Source of the DNA: Blautia schinkii DSM 10518
GTDB lineage: Bacteria > Bacillota > Clostridia > Lachnospirales > Lachnospiraceae
NCBI GenBank assembly: GCA_000702025.1
Contig: KL370852.1
Location: 213,960 to 277,959 of the forward strand
Length of the DNA stretch: 64,000 nucleotides
Direction: 5' to 3'
Position 1 is the stretch's first letter, and the number at the start of each line of letters is the position of its first letter. Below the pieces are notes generated by a model. That model was not told the DNA's origin. It did not search any database and was given only the letters and a program-made list of their open reading frames with translations. Of this stretch, positions 9,400 through 18,075 are shown piece by piece. The translations under genes and the position numbers were made by a program.

Positions 9400-10392
9400 T
9401 TATCCTTTGGGATTCAGCAAATATATCTGAAAACAGCTTCCCGCTCCCACCTCGGAGGACACGGTAATGTAGCCCTTTTCCTGGTTTAAGATAAGCTGGG
9501 CCAGATACAGTCCCAGTCCGCTTCCTTCCTGCTGCTGTACCTGTTTTCCTCTATAAAAACGCTTAAAAATTTCATTACATTCTTCCGGCTCCAGCCCGAT
9601 TCCCTGATCCCGAATCTCAATACGGCTGTAGATTTCCATGGGGACCAGATTTATCGTAATCACTGAGCCTTCCGGCGAATATTTCACCGCATTTTCCAGA
9701 ATGTTTTCGATAGCCTCCTCTGTCCACTTGGGATTGTGGTACAGTTTAAGGTCGGAAAAATTTTCTGTAATAATTTGAATTCCCTTCTTATCCGCCTGGG
9801 CAAACACAGCTCCCACTGCCTGTGCCACGGTTTTCTTAATTCCCTCGTACTGTGCAGTAAAGGAAATCATGCCTTGCTCCAGCTTAGATGCCTTTAATAA
9901 GGTTTTCATAAGCCACTGCATCTTCTCCACCTGCTGCTGTGTCTCCCCGGCAAATCTTCTTCGTTCCGGGGCGCTTAAATTCTCCTCTGAGAGGAGCTCC
10001 GTGTACATGCGGATATTTGCAAGAGGCGTTTTTAACTGGTGAGACAAATCAGAGAGAAGCGCTGTCACTTGATCACGCTCCTGAAATGCACGCGTCTGGT
10101 CCCGGGCCACCTGGTTGAGGATTTTCTCCATTTTGCCCTCCAGCTTTGATTCCCGCGTCTCCTTCAAACTTTTCCATCGGCCCCTGTCCCTTTTCTCAAA
10201 AGCAGACAAAAGCTCATCCAAATGATGCAAGGATTTTCTGTAATAAACCACGAGCACACAGGATATCAGAATCCCCACAACTGCGGCTGCCCCAAGCAAA
10301 TAAATCAGCCATTCATTTACATGCAGCCACTTATCCGCACATAGCCACTTATCCGCATACAGCCACCCATTCACATGCAGCCACTCATTCAT
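9400..10392 (-). CDS. Sensor histidine kinase with repeat-coded N-terminus
   Basis: The start is placed at 10392 (MNEWLHV) because GGGAGG lies 6 bases upstream; an ATG at 10398 is the alternative. About 330 residues: one membrane helix (IYLLGAAAVVGILISCVLVVYY), phosphoacceptor His in LSHQLKTP, N-box ENILENAVKY and G-box GSGLGLYL. There is almost no outer domain, so like BceS-type intramembrane kinases it may sense its transporter. The first 30 residues are a tryptophan-rich repeat (WLHVNG, WLYADK, WLCADK, WLHVNE). Its start overlaps the end of the regulator gene by 8 bases. Confidence 0.9.
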   Translation of the reverse strand: MNEWLHVNGWLYADKWLCADKWLHVNEWLIYLLGAAAVVGILISCVLVVYYRKSLHHLDELLSAFEKRDRGRWKSLKETRESKLEGKMEKILNQVARDQTRAFQERDQVTALLSDLSHQLKTPLANIRMYTELLSEENLSAPERRRFAGETQQQVEKMQWLMKTLLKASKLEQGMISFTAQYEGIKKTVAQAVGAVFAQADKKGIQIITENFSDLKLYHNPKWTEEAIENILENAVKYSPEGSVITINLVPMEIYSRIEIRDQGIGLEPEECNEIFKRFYRGKQVQQQEGSGLGLYLAQLILNQEKGYITVSSEVGAGSCFQIYLLNPKG

Positions 10393-10396
10393 GTGC
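10313..10396. repeat. Short tandem repeats encoding the kinase N-terminus
   Basis: About four imperfect 18-21-base units containing AGCCACTTATCCGCA-like sequence. Read on the minus strand they encode repeated WL-x-A-D-K or WL-x-V-N peptides directly before the membrane helix. The start-proximal copy also overlaps the end of the regulator gene. Confidence 0.7.
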
Positions 10397-11065
10397 ATCC
10401 TCCCACAGGTACCCCATCCCATGTACAGTTTTGATACGGCGCGGTCTGGAAGGGTCATCCTCGATTTTCAGCCGCAGACGACGGATATTCACCGGAAGCG
10501 TATTCTCCTCCACGAAATTTCCGCCTGCGTCCCATACCTTTTCCAGAATCTGCTCCTTCAAAAGCACCTGGTTCCTGTTCTCTAACAAGTATTTCAAAAG
10601 CCTGAATTCCGTCAGACTTAAATCCAACTCCGCCTCTCCCTTAAAGGCCTTCATCTTTCCCTCCTCCAAACGAATATTACCCGAGCAAAGCTGCCGCTCT
10701 CCCGCACGCTCCCTCCTTCGGAGAAGAGCCGAGAGCCGGGCCTTCAATACAGCAAGAGAAAAGGGCTTGGCAATATAATCATCTGCCCCGCACTCCAGGC
10801 ACATGACCTCGTCCATCTCCATATCCCTGGCTGTCACCATCAGAATCGGAACCCCGGAAAGCTCTCGGAATTCCCTGCAAAGCGCAAGCCCATCCCCGTC
10901 CGGCAGATTCCAGTCCAGCAGCACCGCATCCGGCACTTCCTCACCAAAAGCCTTCCGGCTATCCTCACATCCGCGAAAGCGCCGCACCTCATATCCTTCC
11001 CGTTCAAGGGCGAATGCCATACCGGAGGAAAGGCCTTCATCGTCCTCTATGATAAAAATTTTCAT
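10385..11065 (-). CDS. OmpR-family response regulator
   Basis: 226 residues from the ATG at 11065 (MKIFIIEDDEG), chosen over an upstream in-frame start because AGAGGACAACAAAAA precedes it and the receiver domain begins there. Acidic residues E7/D8/D9, phosphoacceptor D51 in VLLDWNLP, then a winged helix ending VNIRRLRLKIEDD and IKTVHGMGYLW. First gene of an RR-HK operon next to the FtsX-type transporter it probably regulates. Confidence 0.93.
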   Translation of the reverse strand: MKIFIIEDDEGLSSGMAFALEREGYEVRRFRGCEDSRKAFGEEVPDAVLLDWNLPDGDGLALCREFRELSGVPILMVTARDMEMDEVMCLECGADDYIAKPFSLAVLKARLSALLRRRERAGERQLCSGNIRLEEGKMKAFKGEAELDLSLTEFRLLKYLLENRNQVLLKEQILEKVWDAGGNFVEENTLPVNIRRLRLKIEDDPSRPRRIKTVHGMGYLWEDAHE

Positions 11066-11102
11066 TTTTTGTTGTCCTCTTGTACTTTTTTCTCGTTTTT
11101 CC

Positions 11103-11135
11103 AGCTGAAGTGAAAAGTTTATTTCCACTTCAGCT
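11103..11135. other. Perfect inverted repeat in the RR-HK leader
   Basis: Ten-base arms AGCTGAAGTG and CACTTCAGCT separated by 13 bases, 38 bases upstream of the regulator start. No T-tract follows on the minus strand, which favours an operator or leader hairpin over a terminator. Confidence 0.55.
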
Positions 11136-11170
11136 TCTCATTTTTCCTTGACAAATCTAACTGAAACTGC

Positions 11171-11199
11171 TTGAAACCTATCATACATTACGTTATAAT
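11171..11199 (+). promoter_or_regulatory. Antitoxin RNA promoter, copy 1
   Basis: TTGAAA and a perfect TATAAT with a 17-base spacer. The same promoter occurs at 26357-26385 before the second copy, which supports its function. Confidence 0.8.
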
Positions 11200-11205
11200 G
11201 AATAT

Positions 11206-11311
11206 ACAAAAGAAAGCACCCACTCCAAAAGTGGATGCTCCCAAGATGGCTACTTACCTCTCAATGAGAGGCGCCTCTCCTGTTGGCCGACAGGGGAGGC
11301 ATTATTTTTTT
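11206..11311 (+). ncRNA. Putative type I antitoxin RNA, copy 1 (orphan)
   Basis: Predicted to start about 7 bases after the -10 and to end at the hairpin GCCTCTCC/GGGGAGGC followed by ATTATTTTTTT. Within it are a hairpin around ccactccaaaagtgg and a second, CCTCTC-AAT-GAGAGG. It is nearly identical to the RNA at 26392-26498 and complementary to the 3' end of the adjacent toxin remnant. Expression is an inference from promoter and terminator. Confidence 0.65.
11273..11311 (+). terminator. Terminator of antitoxin RNA copy 1
   Basis: Stem GCCTCTCCTGT with GACAGGGGAGGC and a T-rich tail. The stem recurs at 12873-12912 and 26460-26487. Confidence 0.8.
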
Positions 11312-11364
11312 CTCTTGCGTTTTCTCTTATCGAGAAAGGCAAGCAACGCGATGAGCAAGCTGCC
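11302..11364 (-). pseudogene. Holin-like toxin remnant, N-terminus deleted
   Basis: Encodes only the C-terminal 20 residues of the small toxin (GSLLIALLAFLDK and a basic tail ending KRKRKK). Compared with 26489-26611, a segment of about 125 bases carrying the ribosome site, start codon and first half of the toxin is missing. The join falls at a short gct/gctgcc match. The toxin promoter (11394-11422) and antitoxin RNA remain. A TTG at 11358 preceded by AGGAG could still give an 18-residue peptide, but I regard this as a dead toxin. Confidence 0.8.
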
Positions 11365-11393
11365 ACTCCTGTGATGAGTGCTATCCTGATAAC

Positions 11394-11422
11394 AGTCTAG
11401 CATACTCAGACTGGGATTACAA
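11394..11422 (-). promoter_or_regulatory. Toxin promoter, copy 1
   Basis: TTGTAA and TAGACT with a 17-base spacer on the minus strand; the equivalent lies at 26701-26729. Confidence 0.65.
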
Positions 11423-11437
11423 TAAAATTGAAATTTC

Positions 11438-11466
11438 TTGACGGGCGCATAGATATTGGCTATACT
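11438..11466 (+). promoter_or_regulatory. Promoter of the DUF4143 ATPase gene
   Basis: TTGACG and TATACT separated by 17 bases, about 120 bases before the gene start. Confidence 0.7.
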
Positions 11467-11586
11467 AAAATTACATTTTAGATTAGACGAATATTCTGTG
11501 CAGCCTTGTATATACTGACTAAAACAGTGAATACTAATCCTATGTTAGTTGCTTAGTATCCACTGCACCAGGAAAGGAAGGATAAC

Positions 11587-12861
11587 ATGACCTATATTAA
11601 AAGAGCGGCCGAAGGAACGATTCTGCGGATTTCAAAAATGTTCCCGGTACTTTTAGTAACTGGGCCGAGACAGGTTGGAAAAACCACTTTGCTCCAAAAA
11701 CTGGCTGAGAATGAAAAAGAGTCGGGTATAGAGCGTAAATATGTAACCTTGGATGATCCTGATGTAAGATACCTTGCCAAAAACGACCCGGCTTTGTTTC
11801 TGCAAAGATATTCTCCGCCAGTGCTCATTGATGAAATTCAATACGCAACCGAGCTGCTTCCGTATATCAAGATGAGTGTGGACCGTTCCAAAAGAAAAGG
11901 CGATTTCTGGCTTACCGGTTCTCAGGTTTTCCGGTTGATGAATAATGTTAGCGAAAGCCTTGCCGGACGTGTGGGAATTGTGAATCTACTGGGCTTGTCT
12001 GATGCAGAGATTTATCGGACACCAAGCGAACCATATTTTACGGAGAGCAGCCACTTAATGCAGCGTTTATCCGTTACTAAGCCGCGGGGATTAAATGAAA
12101 TTTATCAGAGGATATTCAAAGGTTCTATGCCTGAGCTTTACGCAGATGAATCTGTGGATTGGGAAACGTATTATCGTTCTTATGTAGATACGTATTTACA
12201 GAGGGATATCCGGGATTTGACACAGGTTGCGGATGCAATGCAATTTTATAATTTTATGACAATCGTTGCCGCCCACACTTCTAAACCGGTTGTATATGAG
12301 GAACTGGCCGGCACAGCGGGCATATCGGCGCCGACGGCAAAAAAATGGTTGTCAATTTTAGTATCGTCTCACATTATTGCGCTCATACAGCCTTATCACA
12401 ACAACGCCTTGAAACGTGTGGTAAAAATGCCCTTGCTTCATTTTTTAGATACTGGTCTGGCAGCTTACCTCATGAGATGGGGCAATCCCGAGGCACTGGA
12501 ACGCGGCGCAATGTCCGGCGCTATTTTCGAAAGCTATGTGTTCTCGGAAATTTATAAAAGCTACTTGAATGCCGGAAAAGAACCGCCGATTTTTTATTAT
12601 AGAGATAAGGACCAGAAAGAAATAGACCTGTTGCTTTATCAAAATGGGGTATTGTCCCCAATCGAGATTAAAAAAGCTGCTTCACCCGGAAAAACAGCCG
12701 TCAAGAACTTCCGTGTACTGGAGACGCTCAGCAAACCGGAAGCTTTCGGCGGACTGGACTCACTAAAGGTGGAAATCGGAACAGGCAGTGTGATTTGTAT
12801 GGCAAATGATTTGCTTCCCGTTGATGAAAAAAACTGGTATGTGCCGGTTTGGTTGATTTAA
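11587..12861 (+). CDS. AAA ATPase with DUF4143 C-terminal domain
   Basis: 424 residues. The N-terminal AAA_14 domain has Walker A GPRQVGKTT (about 27-35), Walker B VLIDEIQY and a sensor-like WLTGSQ. The C-terminal DUF4143 region contains the restriction-endonuclease-like pattern KEIDLLLYQNG followed by PIEIKKA, that is E/D and E-x-K residues at the expected spacing. GGAAGGATAAC precedes the ATG. These proteins are widespread, often mobile, and of uncertain function. It sits alone between toxin-antitoxin copy 1 and fragment 3, so it looks like a separate cassette rather than part of the Jet operon. Confidence 0.9.
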   Translation: MTYIKRAAEGTILRISKMFPVLLVTGPRQVGKTTLLQKLAENEKESGIERKYVTLDDPDVRYLAKNDPALFLQRYSPPVLIDEIQYATELLPYIKMSVDRSKRKGDFWLTGSQVFRLMNNVSESLAGRVGIVNLLGLSDAEIYRTPSEPYFTESSHLMQRLSVTKPRGLNEIYQRIFKGSMPELYADESVDWETYYRSYVDTYLQRDIRDLTQVADAMQFYNFMTIVAAHTSKPVVYEELAGTAGISAPTAKKWLSILVSSHIIALIQPYHNNALKRVVKMPLLHFLDTGLAAYLMRWGNPEALERGAMSGAIFESYVFSEIYKSYLNAGKEPPIFYYRDKDQKEIDLLLYQNGVLSPIEIKKAASPGKTAVKNFRVLETLSKPEAFGGLDSLKVEIGTGSVICMANDLLPVDEKNWYVPVWLI

Positions 12862-12867
12862 AATTTC

Positions 12868-12912
12868 ACCTTTCAATGAGAGATGCCTCTCCTGTTGGCC
12901 GACAGGGGAGGC
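12868..12912. repeat. Third, partial copy of the antitoxin RNA 3' end
   Basis: Near-identical to 11256-11300 and 26443-26487, covering the CAATGAGAG loop and the terminator stem, in the same orientation. The T-tract is absent (taattcgg follows). It lies between the convergent DUF4143 ATPase and jetC and may still fold as a bidirectional hairpin. Confidence 0.85.
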
Positions 12913-12925
12913 TAATTCGGGGTTA

Positions 12926-15900
12926 TCACAATCCTTCCATCCACTCCCACAAGTCTCCCTGCTCCTCTGTTTCATATAACCGCACATGCTCCAGCTTCTC
13001 ATTCTCCACAAGCCCTGTACGGTCACTCTGGACAGGGCCGGCCTTCAGCACTTCCTTATCGCTGTACATACGCTTTCTCACACTGAGCTGGTAAAACAGA
13101 CTGAAGCGATTCGTAATAGAGCTTTGGTTCAAATCTGACAGGCAGATGAGCTGAATTCGGAAGGTATTGGCAATATCCATGACCGCCTTAAGAAGATGCT
13201 CTGAGGACGTCCTGGCAAAAGGATTATCCATAATAAGAACCTTAGATTCCAGCATGGCATCTCCTGCTGATTTCCGTCTTGTGACCTCGCGGATATACGA
13301 TATCAAGGTAGAAACCAGGGTGAAAAACACCACAAATTTCTCTCCGCCTGAGTTCTGCGCCATGGCATCCTCCCAGCGTTTAAGCCCGCTGTTCTTTTCG
13401 TTCAAATCAATTTTGTAGACATAAACCGGAATCTTATTGGTACCGATCACCTGGTTCAGAAGCTCTCTTCCTGATGTAAGTGTCCACAGCTTTTCCCGTA
13501 TTTTCTTCTCCTTTTGGGAGTCCTCTTTTCTGTTCAGGTCTGTCATGATCTGGAGGCTGCGGGCGATATATTCATCCATGCGCTCCCGCACCTTGTTGTC
13601 TAATTCCTTAGGAATATCAAGCTTTAGCATCTGGACGGGCCGGCTCTTCTGGCTCAGACGGATTCTGGATTTCTGGACAATTGCTTTCATTTCTTCATAA
13701 ATCCCGGTCCCATAGCTCACACATTGGTCCACAATCTGGTTTCTGGTACGGCTGATGGTGTCTAACTGGGTACAGTAATAATCCAGAAGCTTTTCCAGAT
13801 TCACACGCTTTGTTCTAAGCTCCTGCAGATAGAAATGTACCGTTTTAAACGAAAGGTCCGGGTCCTCCACAGGCAGCTTCACCAGTGCCTCCAGAATATC
13901 CTCCACGCATTGATTCTTACCCTTAAACTCGCTTCGTACCTCCTGATAGCGTGTACTCCACAGCTTCTTCCGGCGCTCTGTTTCCTTCCTGGCCTGGCTG
14001 TACTGCGCCCGAAAATTCAGGAATTGCTTCTCCATATTTTCCTCAAGCTTCACCGTTATGCCGTCAGCGGAGGACTCCGGAACCGCATCCCGTATTCTCT
14101 TTTGAAGGCTGTCACACTCCTCCTGCAGTCTGCGCAATGCCCGCTCCTGGTCTTTTAGCTTATCGGATTCAAACCTAATATTTTTGCGCCTGTGTTCATA
14201 ATCCTGCCGGATTTCTGATGAATCAAGAGGCTCGTCAAGGCCCAGCTCTCGCAGATGTTTCCAGGCATATTCCCGGTCTGTCTCCACTTTGGCCCTGGCG
14301 ATTCTGGCCTCGCTGTACTGCTGTTCTGTCCGGGTTTTCCTATCTTCCAGTTCCTTGATTTCGGCCTTTAATTCCCGGACACGCTCAGGGCGGTATTCCA
14401 GATGCGCATAGGCCTCCGGGGGAACCTCAAGTTCTTCCTGCTGTTCTTTTTGGCGCGTCAATTCCCTTCCCGCATCTCCTATTTCCCTCTGCAGAGCAGC
14501 CTGGTTTTTTTGCCGTTCCTCAGTAAGCAGCAGGTATTCCTGTTCTAATTCCTGGAAGCTCTCCTCCAGGATTTCCGCCTCCTCGGCCTGGGCATATTTG
14601 TCCCGGATTCCCTGTGCCTCACGGCAGGAGCTCTCATTTTGAACACGCTGCTCACGGAGATTATTTTCATTTTTCTGGCTGTTTTCCAATTGATTTTCGC
14701 ACTCTTCTATTCTCTTTTCCAGAGCCTTCAGCTCCTTCATTGTGTCTGAATACTCTTGGAAATCTTTCTGATACTGCGCATCAGCCTCCAGAAACTGCCG
14801 GAAACAGTCAAGCTTCTCCCCAGCCTCCTTCTGAAATTTCTGAAGCTCCGGCAATAATTCTCCGAGACGCTCCAGCTCTTTTTTCAGGTTATCCGCCTCT
14901 GTGTTCAGTCTTTTCTGCTCTTGCTGCCCTTGGGCAGTCTGCTCTTCCAGATGCTCCACCTGCTCCCGGAGACTGACCTCCGTTCCCTCCTCATAGGAAA
15001 AATTCTCCAGCATGAATTTTGCCTGATAGAGCTGCGTTTCCTCTTCCTCTCTCTGCCTGATCAGCTTTTCCAATTCCTCTTTCTGCGCTTCCAGTCTCTT
15101 AAGATAATCCTCTCTCTGCGCATCTGAAAAGATTTTTTCTTCGTAGGCAGCGATGAATTCGCCCTGCTCTCCAAGCCGTACGCGCTGATGCTCCTGCACA
15201 AATTCCGCTCCGAGCTGCTCATAAGTGAACACTGGAATGATCTGCCGCAGATAACAGTCCCCGAAAGAAATTGTGTCCAGCTTCCCAAAATCCCTTTTCT
15301 CCAGAATAAGTCCAAAAGGCAGGATAGGATTCCTGCGGAGCTGCTGATTCCTGTTTTCCTCCGGCAGATTTTGAAGATATGCCTCGCCGGTCTGATAAGA
15401 AATATCCCTTTCCTCAACCGCTTTGATGACTGTCTCAGGAAGATATACACAATGATTTTGAATTCCTGAAATCATGTCTTCAAGCTGTTTTTCTTCACTC
15501 TTCACCTGGTAGCCCCAGACTTTCTGCATCGCCATTTTCTCCTCAAAAATTGTATGAAGAGTCTCTTTTTGATACAGCAGTTCCTTGTCCACACCGTATT
15601 TATCAAGCTCTGCCTCACATTGTGCCATAGTCTCCAAAAAGGTCTGTAATTCCCTTCTCGCATCCTCTAATTCCCGTTCCAGTCTGCTGCATATTCCAAT
15701 CTGATTTTCCAGCTCCTGCGCAAGACTTTTCTGCCGTTCTTTTCCCTGACTAATCTCCGTTTCGCACTGACAAATCTGCCTCTCCGCCCGTGCAAAATCC
15801 TCCTCAAGCTGCCTTGCATACTTGTCTGTTTCCCGTTCGTCAAGCTGCTCCAGGATGTTTCTGGTAAGGGTAAATCCCAACCGACAGAAAACCCGCTCCT

Positions 15901-17353
15901 GCTCCTTTTCAAACTGCTGTACCCTGCCTCTTAGCATTCCTGACCTGGCCTGCAGATTGCCCAAACGCTTCCTGTCCCTGCTCTCATCCTCCTTCAAAGT
16001 GTCACGCAGGACAAGCAGCTTCTCTATTTCTTCCTTTAGAAGTTCTCCGGCTTTTACCAGGTCTGCATACCGTTTTTCACTGTGAAGCTTAAGCGAATAT
16101 GCCAGATTCTTTAGTCTTTTTTTCCGGCTTTCATCACCCTCAGACTTCTCAAGCTCCTGCTTCAGCCCGGATATTTTCCCCTGCAGTCTGTGGATTTCTC
16201 CCAGGAGTCTGGCACCTTCCTGACAGTCTCTTTCTTTCCGGAGGTCACTCAAAAGCTTGGAAATTTCCTCCAAAGCCTTATGAAGCTCACTCTCCTTCTC
16301 CCCTGCCTCGCGCAGAGTTTCCAGCACCTCCAAGCACCTCTGGGATGCCTCTTCCTGGTCGATACGGCAGAGCTCGGCGAGCAGCTCCGTCTGTCTGCCT
16401 CCCAGTTCTTCCCTGTCTATTCCGGCATTCCTGCCCTGGACTCTAAGCGCACGATACATGGCGTTCATCTGGTTCTGGACAACGCTTTTCTGGTCAAGAG
16501 CACTGCGCAGAGAGTCCAATTCTCCCTCAAGCCCCTTCTGCTCCTCCAGATAATTCTCTATCACCTTCTGCGCCTTGATATATTCCTCGTTTTTAAGTGT
16601 ATCCTCCACCAAGCCTGCCAGCAGGTCCTGGATAGAAGCGTTCTCACCCTGCCCGGCAAGCTGGGATTTTTCAATGTTTTTGATGATCCATTCATTCAGA
16701 ACACTGTCCGAGGTACTGCACTTCTCGAAAAGCTCCGTAATCCCGCCCTCGTCATTGTTCATGCGGGCAATAATGTTCCTCCATTCCTCCTGGGAAATCC
16801 CGAATTGCCCCAGGAGCTTGCGGTATTCTCCCACATCCTCCCGGCCGAAATAGAACATTTCCCTGTGATTCGCCACCACCTTCTTCACGCTCTCCCTGGC
16901 TCGCTCAAAGGGCAGGAGAACCTGGCGTTCCCCCTCATTCCTCACAAAAGGCACGCACTGGATATCCAGCTCACAAGCGCTCTCATAATGGCTGGCGAAG
17001 GTGAAATAATTAATTCGGTTGCTCTCCTCCGTGTTCATGGAATTTCCCGGCGCAATGGCGATTCCTGTCAGCAGATAATCCTTTACCGTCGGATTGTCCA
17101 GCAGCCATTCGATCATCACATAAGCAGGCGCACTGTTCTTCCGGAAATAGTCAATCATCTTCCGCTTCTGGAGCTTCAGGTCTGGCAGGATTGGCTGCAG
17201 AAAAAGCTGGATCAACACTGTTTTTCCGCCTCCGTTAGCCAGATTCAGGAGCGCATTTTCCCCGTCATAAAACCGGAAGATTTCGTCCGGAATCTCCCTG
17301 GTGTCATTATTATAAGAAAAATTCATGATTCGGATTCTGTTGATTTTCGGCAT
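12926..17353 (-). CDS. jetC: JetC-like SMC/MukB-type ATPase of a Wadjet system
   Basis: 1475 residues. An N-terminal half-ATPase has Walker A LANGGGKT (38-45). A very long coiled coil (about 200-1250, rich in Glu, Gln, Lys and Leu) is broken near 640-740 by a globular stretch. The C-terminal half-ATPase has ABC signature NSGGEK (1334-1339) and Walker B VLIMDNPFA (D1376). The residue after the Walker B aspartate is Asn, where canonical SMC proteins have catalytic Glu. By family knowledge it would be the loop-extruding motor that recognises and helps cleave circular plasmids. It begins 3 bases after jetB and is last in the operon. Confidence 0.88.
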   Translation of the reverse strand: MPKINRIRIMNFSYNNDTREIPDEIFRFYDGENALLNLANGGGKTVLIQLFLQPILPDLKLQKRKMIDYFRKNSAPAYVMIEWLLDNPTVKDYLLTGIAIAPGNSMNTEESNRINYFTFASHYESACELDIQCVPFVRNEGERQVLLPFERARESVKKVVANHREMFYFGREDVGEYRKLLGQFGISQEEWRNIIARMNNDEGGITELFEKCSTSDSVLNEWIIKNIEKSQLAGQGENASIQDLLAGLVEDTLKNEEYIKAQKVIENYLEEQKGLEGELDSLRSALDQKSVVQNQMNAMYRALRVQGRNAGIDREELGGRQTELLAELCRIDQEEASQRCLEVLETLREAGEKESELHKALEEISKLLSDLRKERDCQEGARLLGEIHRLQGKISGLKQELEKSEGDESRKKRLKNLAYSLKLHSEKRYADLVKAGELLKEEIEKLLVLRDTLKEDESRDRKRLGNLQARSGMLRGRVQQFEKEQERVFCRLGFTLTRNILEQLDERETDKYARQLEEDFARAERQICQCETEISQGKERQKSLAQELENQIGICSRLERELEDARRELQTFLETMAQCEAELDKYGVDKELLYQKETLHTIFEEKMAMQKVWGYQVKSEEKQLEDMISGIQNHCVYLPETVIKAVEERDISYQTGEAYLQNLPEENRNQQLRRNPILPFGLILEKRDFGKLDTISFGDCYLRQIIPVFTYEQLGAEFVQEHQRVRLGEQGEFIAAYEEKIFSDAQREDYLKRLEAQKEELEKLIRQREEEETQLYQAKFMLENFSYEEGTEVSLREQVEHLEEQTAQGQQEQKRLNTEADNLKKELERLGELLPELQKFQKEAGEKLDCFRQFLEADAQYQKDFQEYSDTMKELKALEKRIEECENQLENSQKNENNLREQRVQNESSCREAQGIRDKYAQAEEAEILEESFQELEQEYLLLTEERQKNQAALQREIGDAGRELTRQKEQQEELEVPPEAYAHLEYRPERVRELKAEIKELEDRKTRTEQQYSEARIARAKVETDREYAWKHLRELGLDEPLDSSEIRQDYEHRRKNIRFESDKLKDQERALRRLQEECDSLQKRIRDAVPESSADGITVKLEENMEKQFLNFRAQYSQARKETERRKKLWSTRYQEVRSEFKGKNQCVEDILEALVKLPVEDPDLSFKTVHFYLQELRTKRVNLEKLLDYYCTQLDTISRTRNQIVDQCVSYGTGIYEEMKAIVQKSRIRLSQKSRPVQMLKLDIPKELDNKVRERMDEYIARSLQIMTDLNRKEDSQKEKKIREKLWTLTSGRELLNQVIGTNKIPVYVYKIDLNEKNSGLKRWEDAMAQNSGGEKFVVFFTLVSTLISYIREVTRRKSAGDAMLESKVLIMDNPFARTSSEHLLKAVMDIANTFRIQLICLSDLNQSSITNRFSLFYQLSVRKRMYSDKEVLKAGPVQSDRTGLVENEKLEHVRLYETEEQGDLWEWMEGL

Positions 17354-17356
17354 TTT

Positions 17357-18043
17357 CTATTCTCCCTGTCCAAATATTCCATGGATTTCCTGCACACGCT
17401 CCTGGTCAAGATAATAATACAGGAACAGATCATCCATACGCTTCGTCCGTCGTATCTGCTCCCCATCCTCTAAGATTCGGATAAGGCGCTCCTCCTCAAG
17501 CTGGGAATAGGCACGCTTCACTGTCCCAAGCTTTGACTTTCTGGCCGCACCGTCTCCAATCTGCTTGTTATCCCAGATTTGAGCAATCCGCAGAAAATTG
17601 ATACCATAGGCATTTTCGGTTCCCAATGTGTCGTCCTCATTTTCCAGATATCCCTTCATCTTCTGGTCCAGCTCCTCTATCAAATCCTTAGTCTGGATAA
17701 ATTCCCTCTGTATGGGATTGGTGTTTTTTCCTCCGTAAAAAAGGTAAAAAATCAGCATACAGATATAGCTTTGGAGGTAAGCGTCCGCCAGCCTCGCTTC
17801 CGTGGAAATCTTTGTGCGGAACTCCTTCATGGTATATCCCATCACGTCATTATCAAGATCCGGAATGAGGTAAATCCGGCTTCCTGTATCAAGGAGCCTG
17901 AAATTCAATTCCTCTTCAAACTGCTCCAAAATGCGCCGCACCTCCTCATTCTTAAAATCCATATACAGCTCGCTGTCCGTCTTTCCGTCCAGCTCGCCTT
18001 TCTCCATCAGCTTCCGGTAAATCCTCAACGCTTTTTTAAGCAT
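17357..18043 (-). CDS. jetB: JetB-like (MukE/KITE-type) Wadjet subunit
   Basis: 228 residues, predicted winged-helix protein. RIYRKLMEKGELDGK near the start and a C-terminal segment (KRAYSQLEEERLIRILEDGEQIRRT) look like the wing-turn-wing of KITE subunits that bridge kleisin and SMC heads. Position between jetA and jetC and size support the assignment; similarity to DUF6063-type proteins is from memory. AAAGGGAGACAGGGCAG precedes the ATG. Confidence 0.72.
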   Translation of the reverse strand: MLKKALRIYRKLMEKGELDGKTDSELYMDFKNEEVRRILEQFEEELNFRLLDTGSRIYLIPDLDNDVMGYTMKEFRTKISTEARLADAYLQSYICMLIFYLFYGGKNTNPIQREFIQTKDLIEELDQKMKGYLENEDDTLGTENAYGINFLRIAQIWDNKQIGDGAARKSKLGTVKRAYSQLEEERLIRILEDGEQIRRTKRMDDLFLYYYLDQERVQEIHGIFGQGE

Positions 18044-18075
18044 CTGCCCTGTCTCCCTTTATCCTTCTTCTCCAT

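Noticed and set aside
16190..17473. Long plus-strand open frame of 427 codons opposite jetC
   Set aside because: It is antisense to the well-supported SMC-type ATPase, has no ribosome site or recognisable domain, and is a product of codon bias on the opposite strand.
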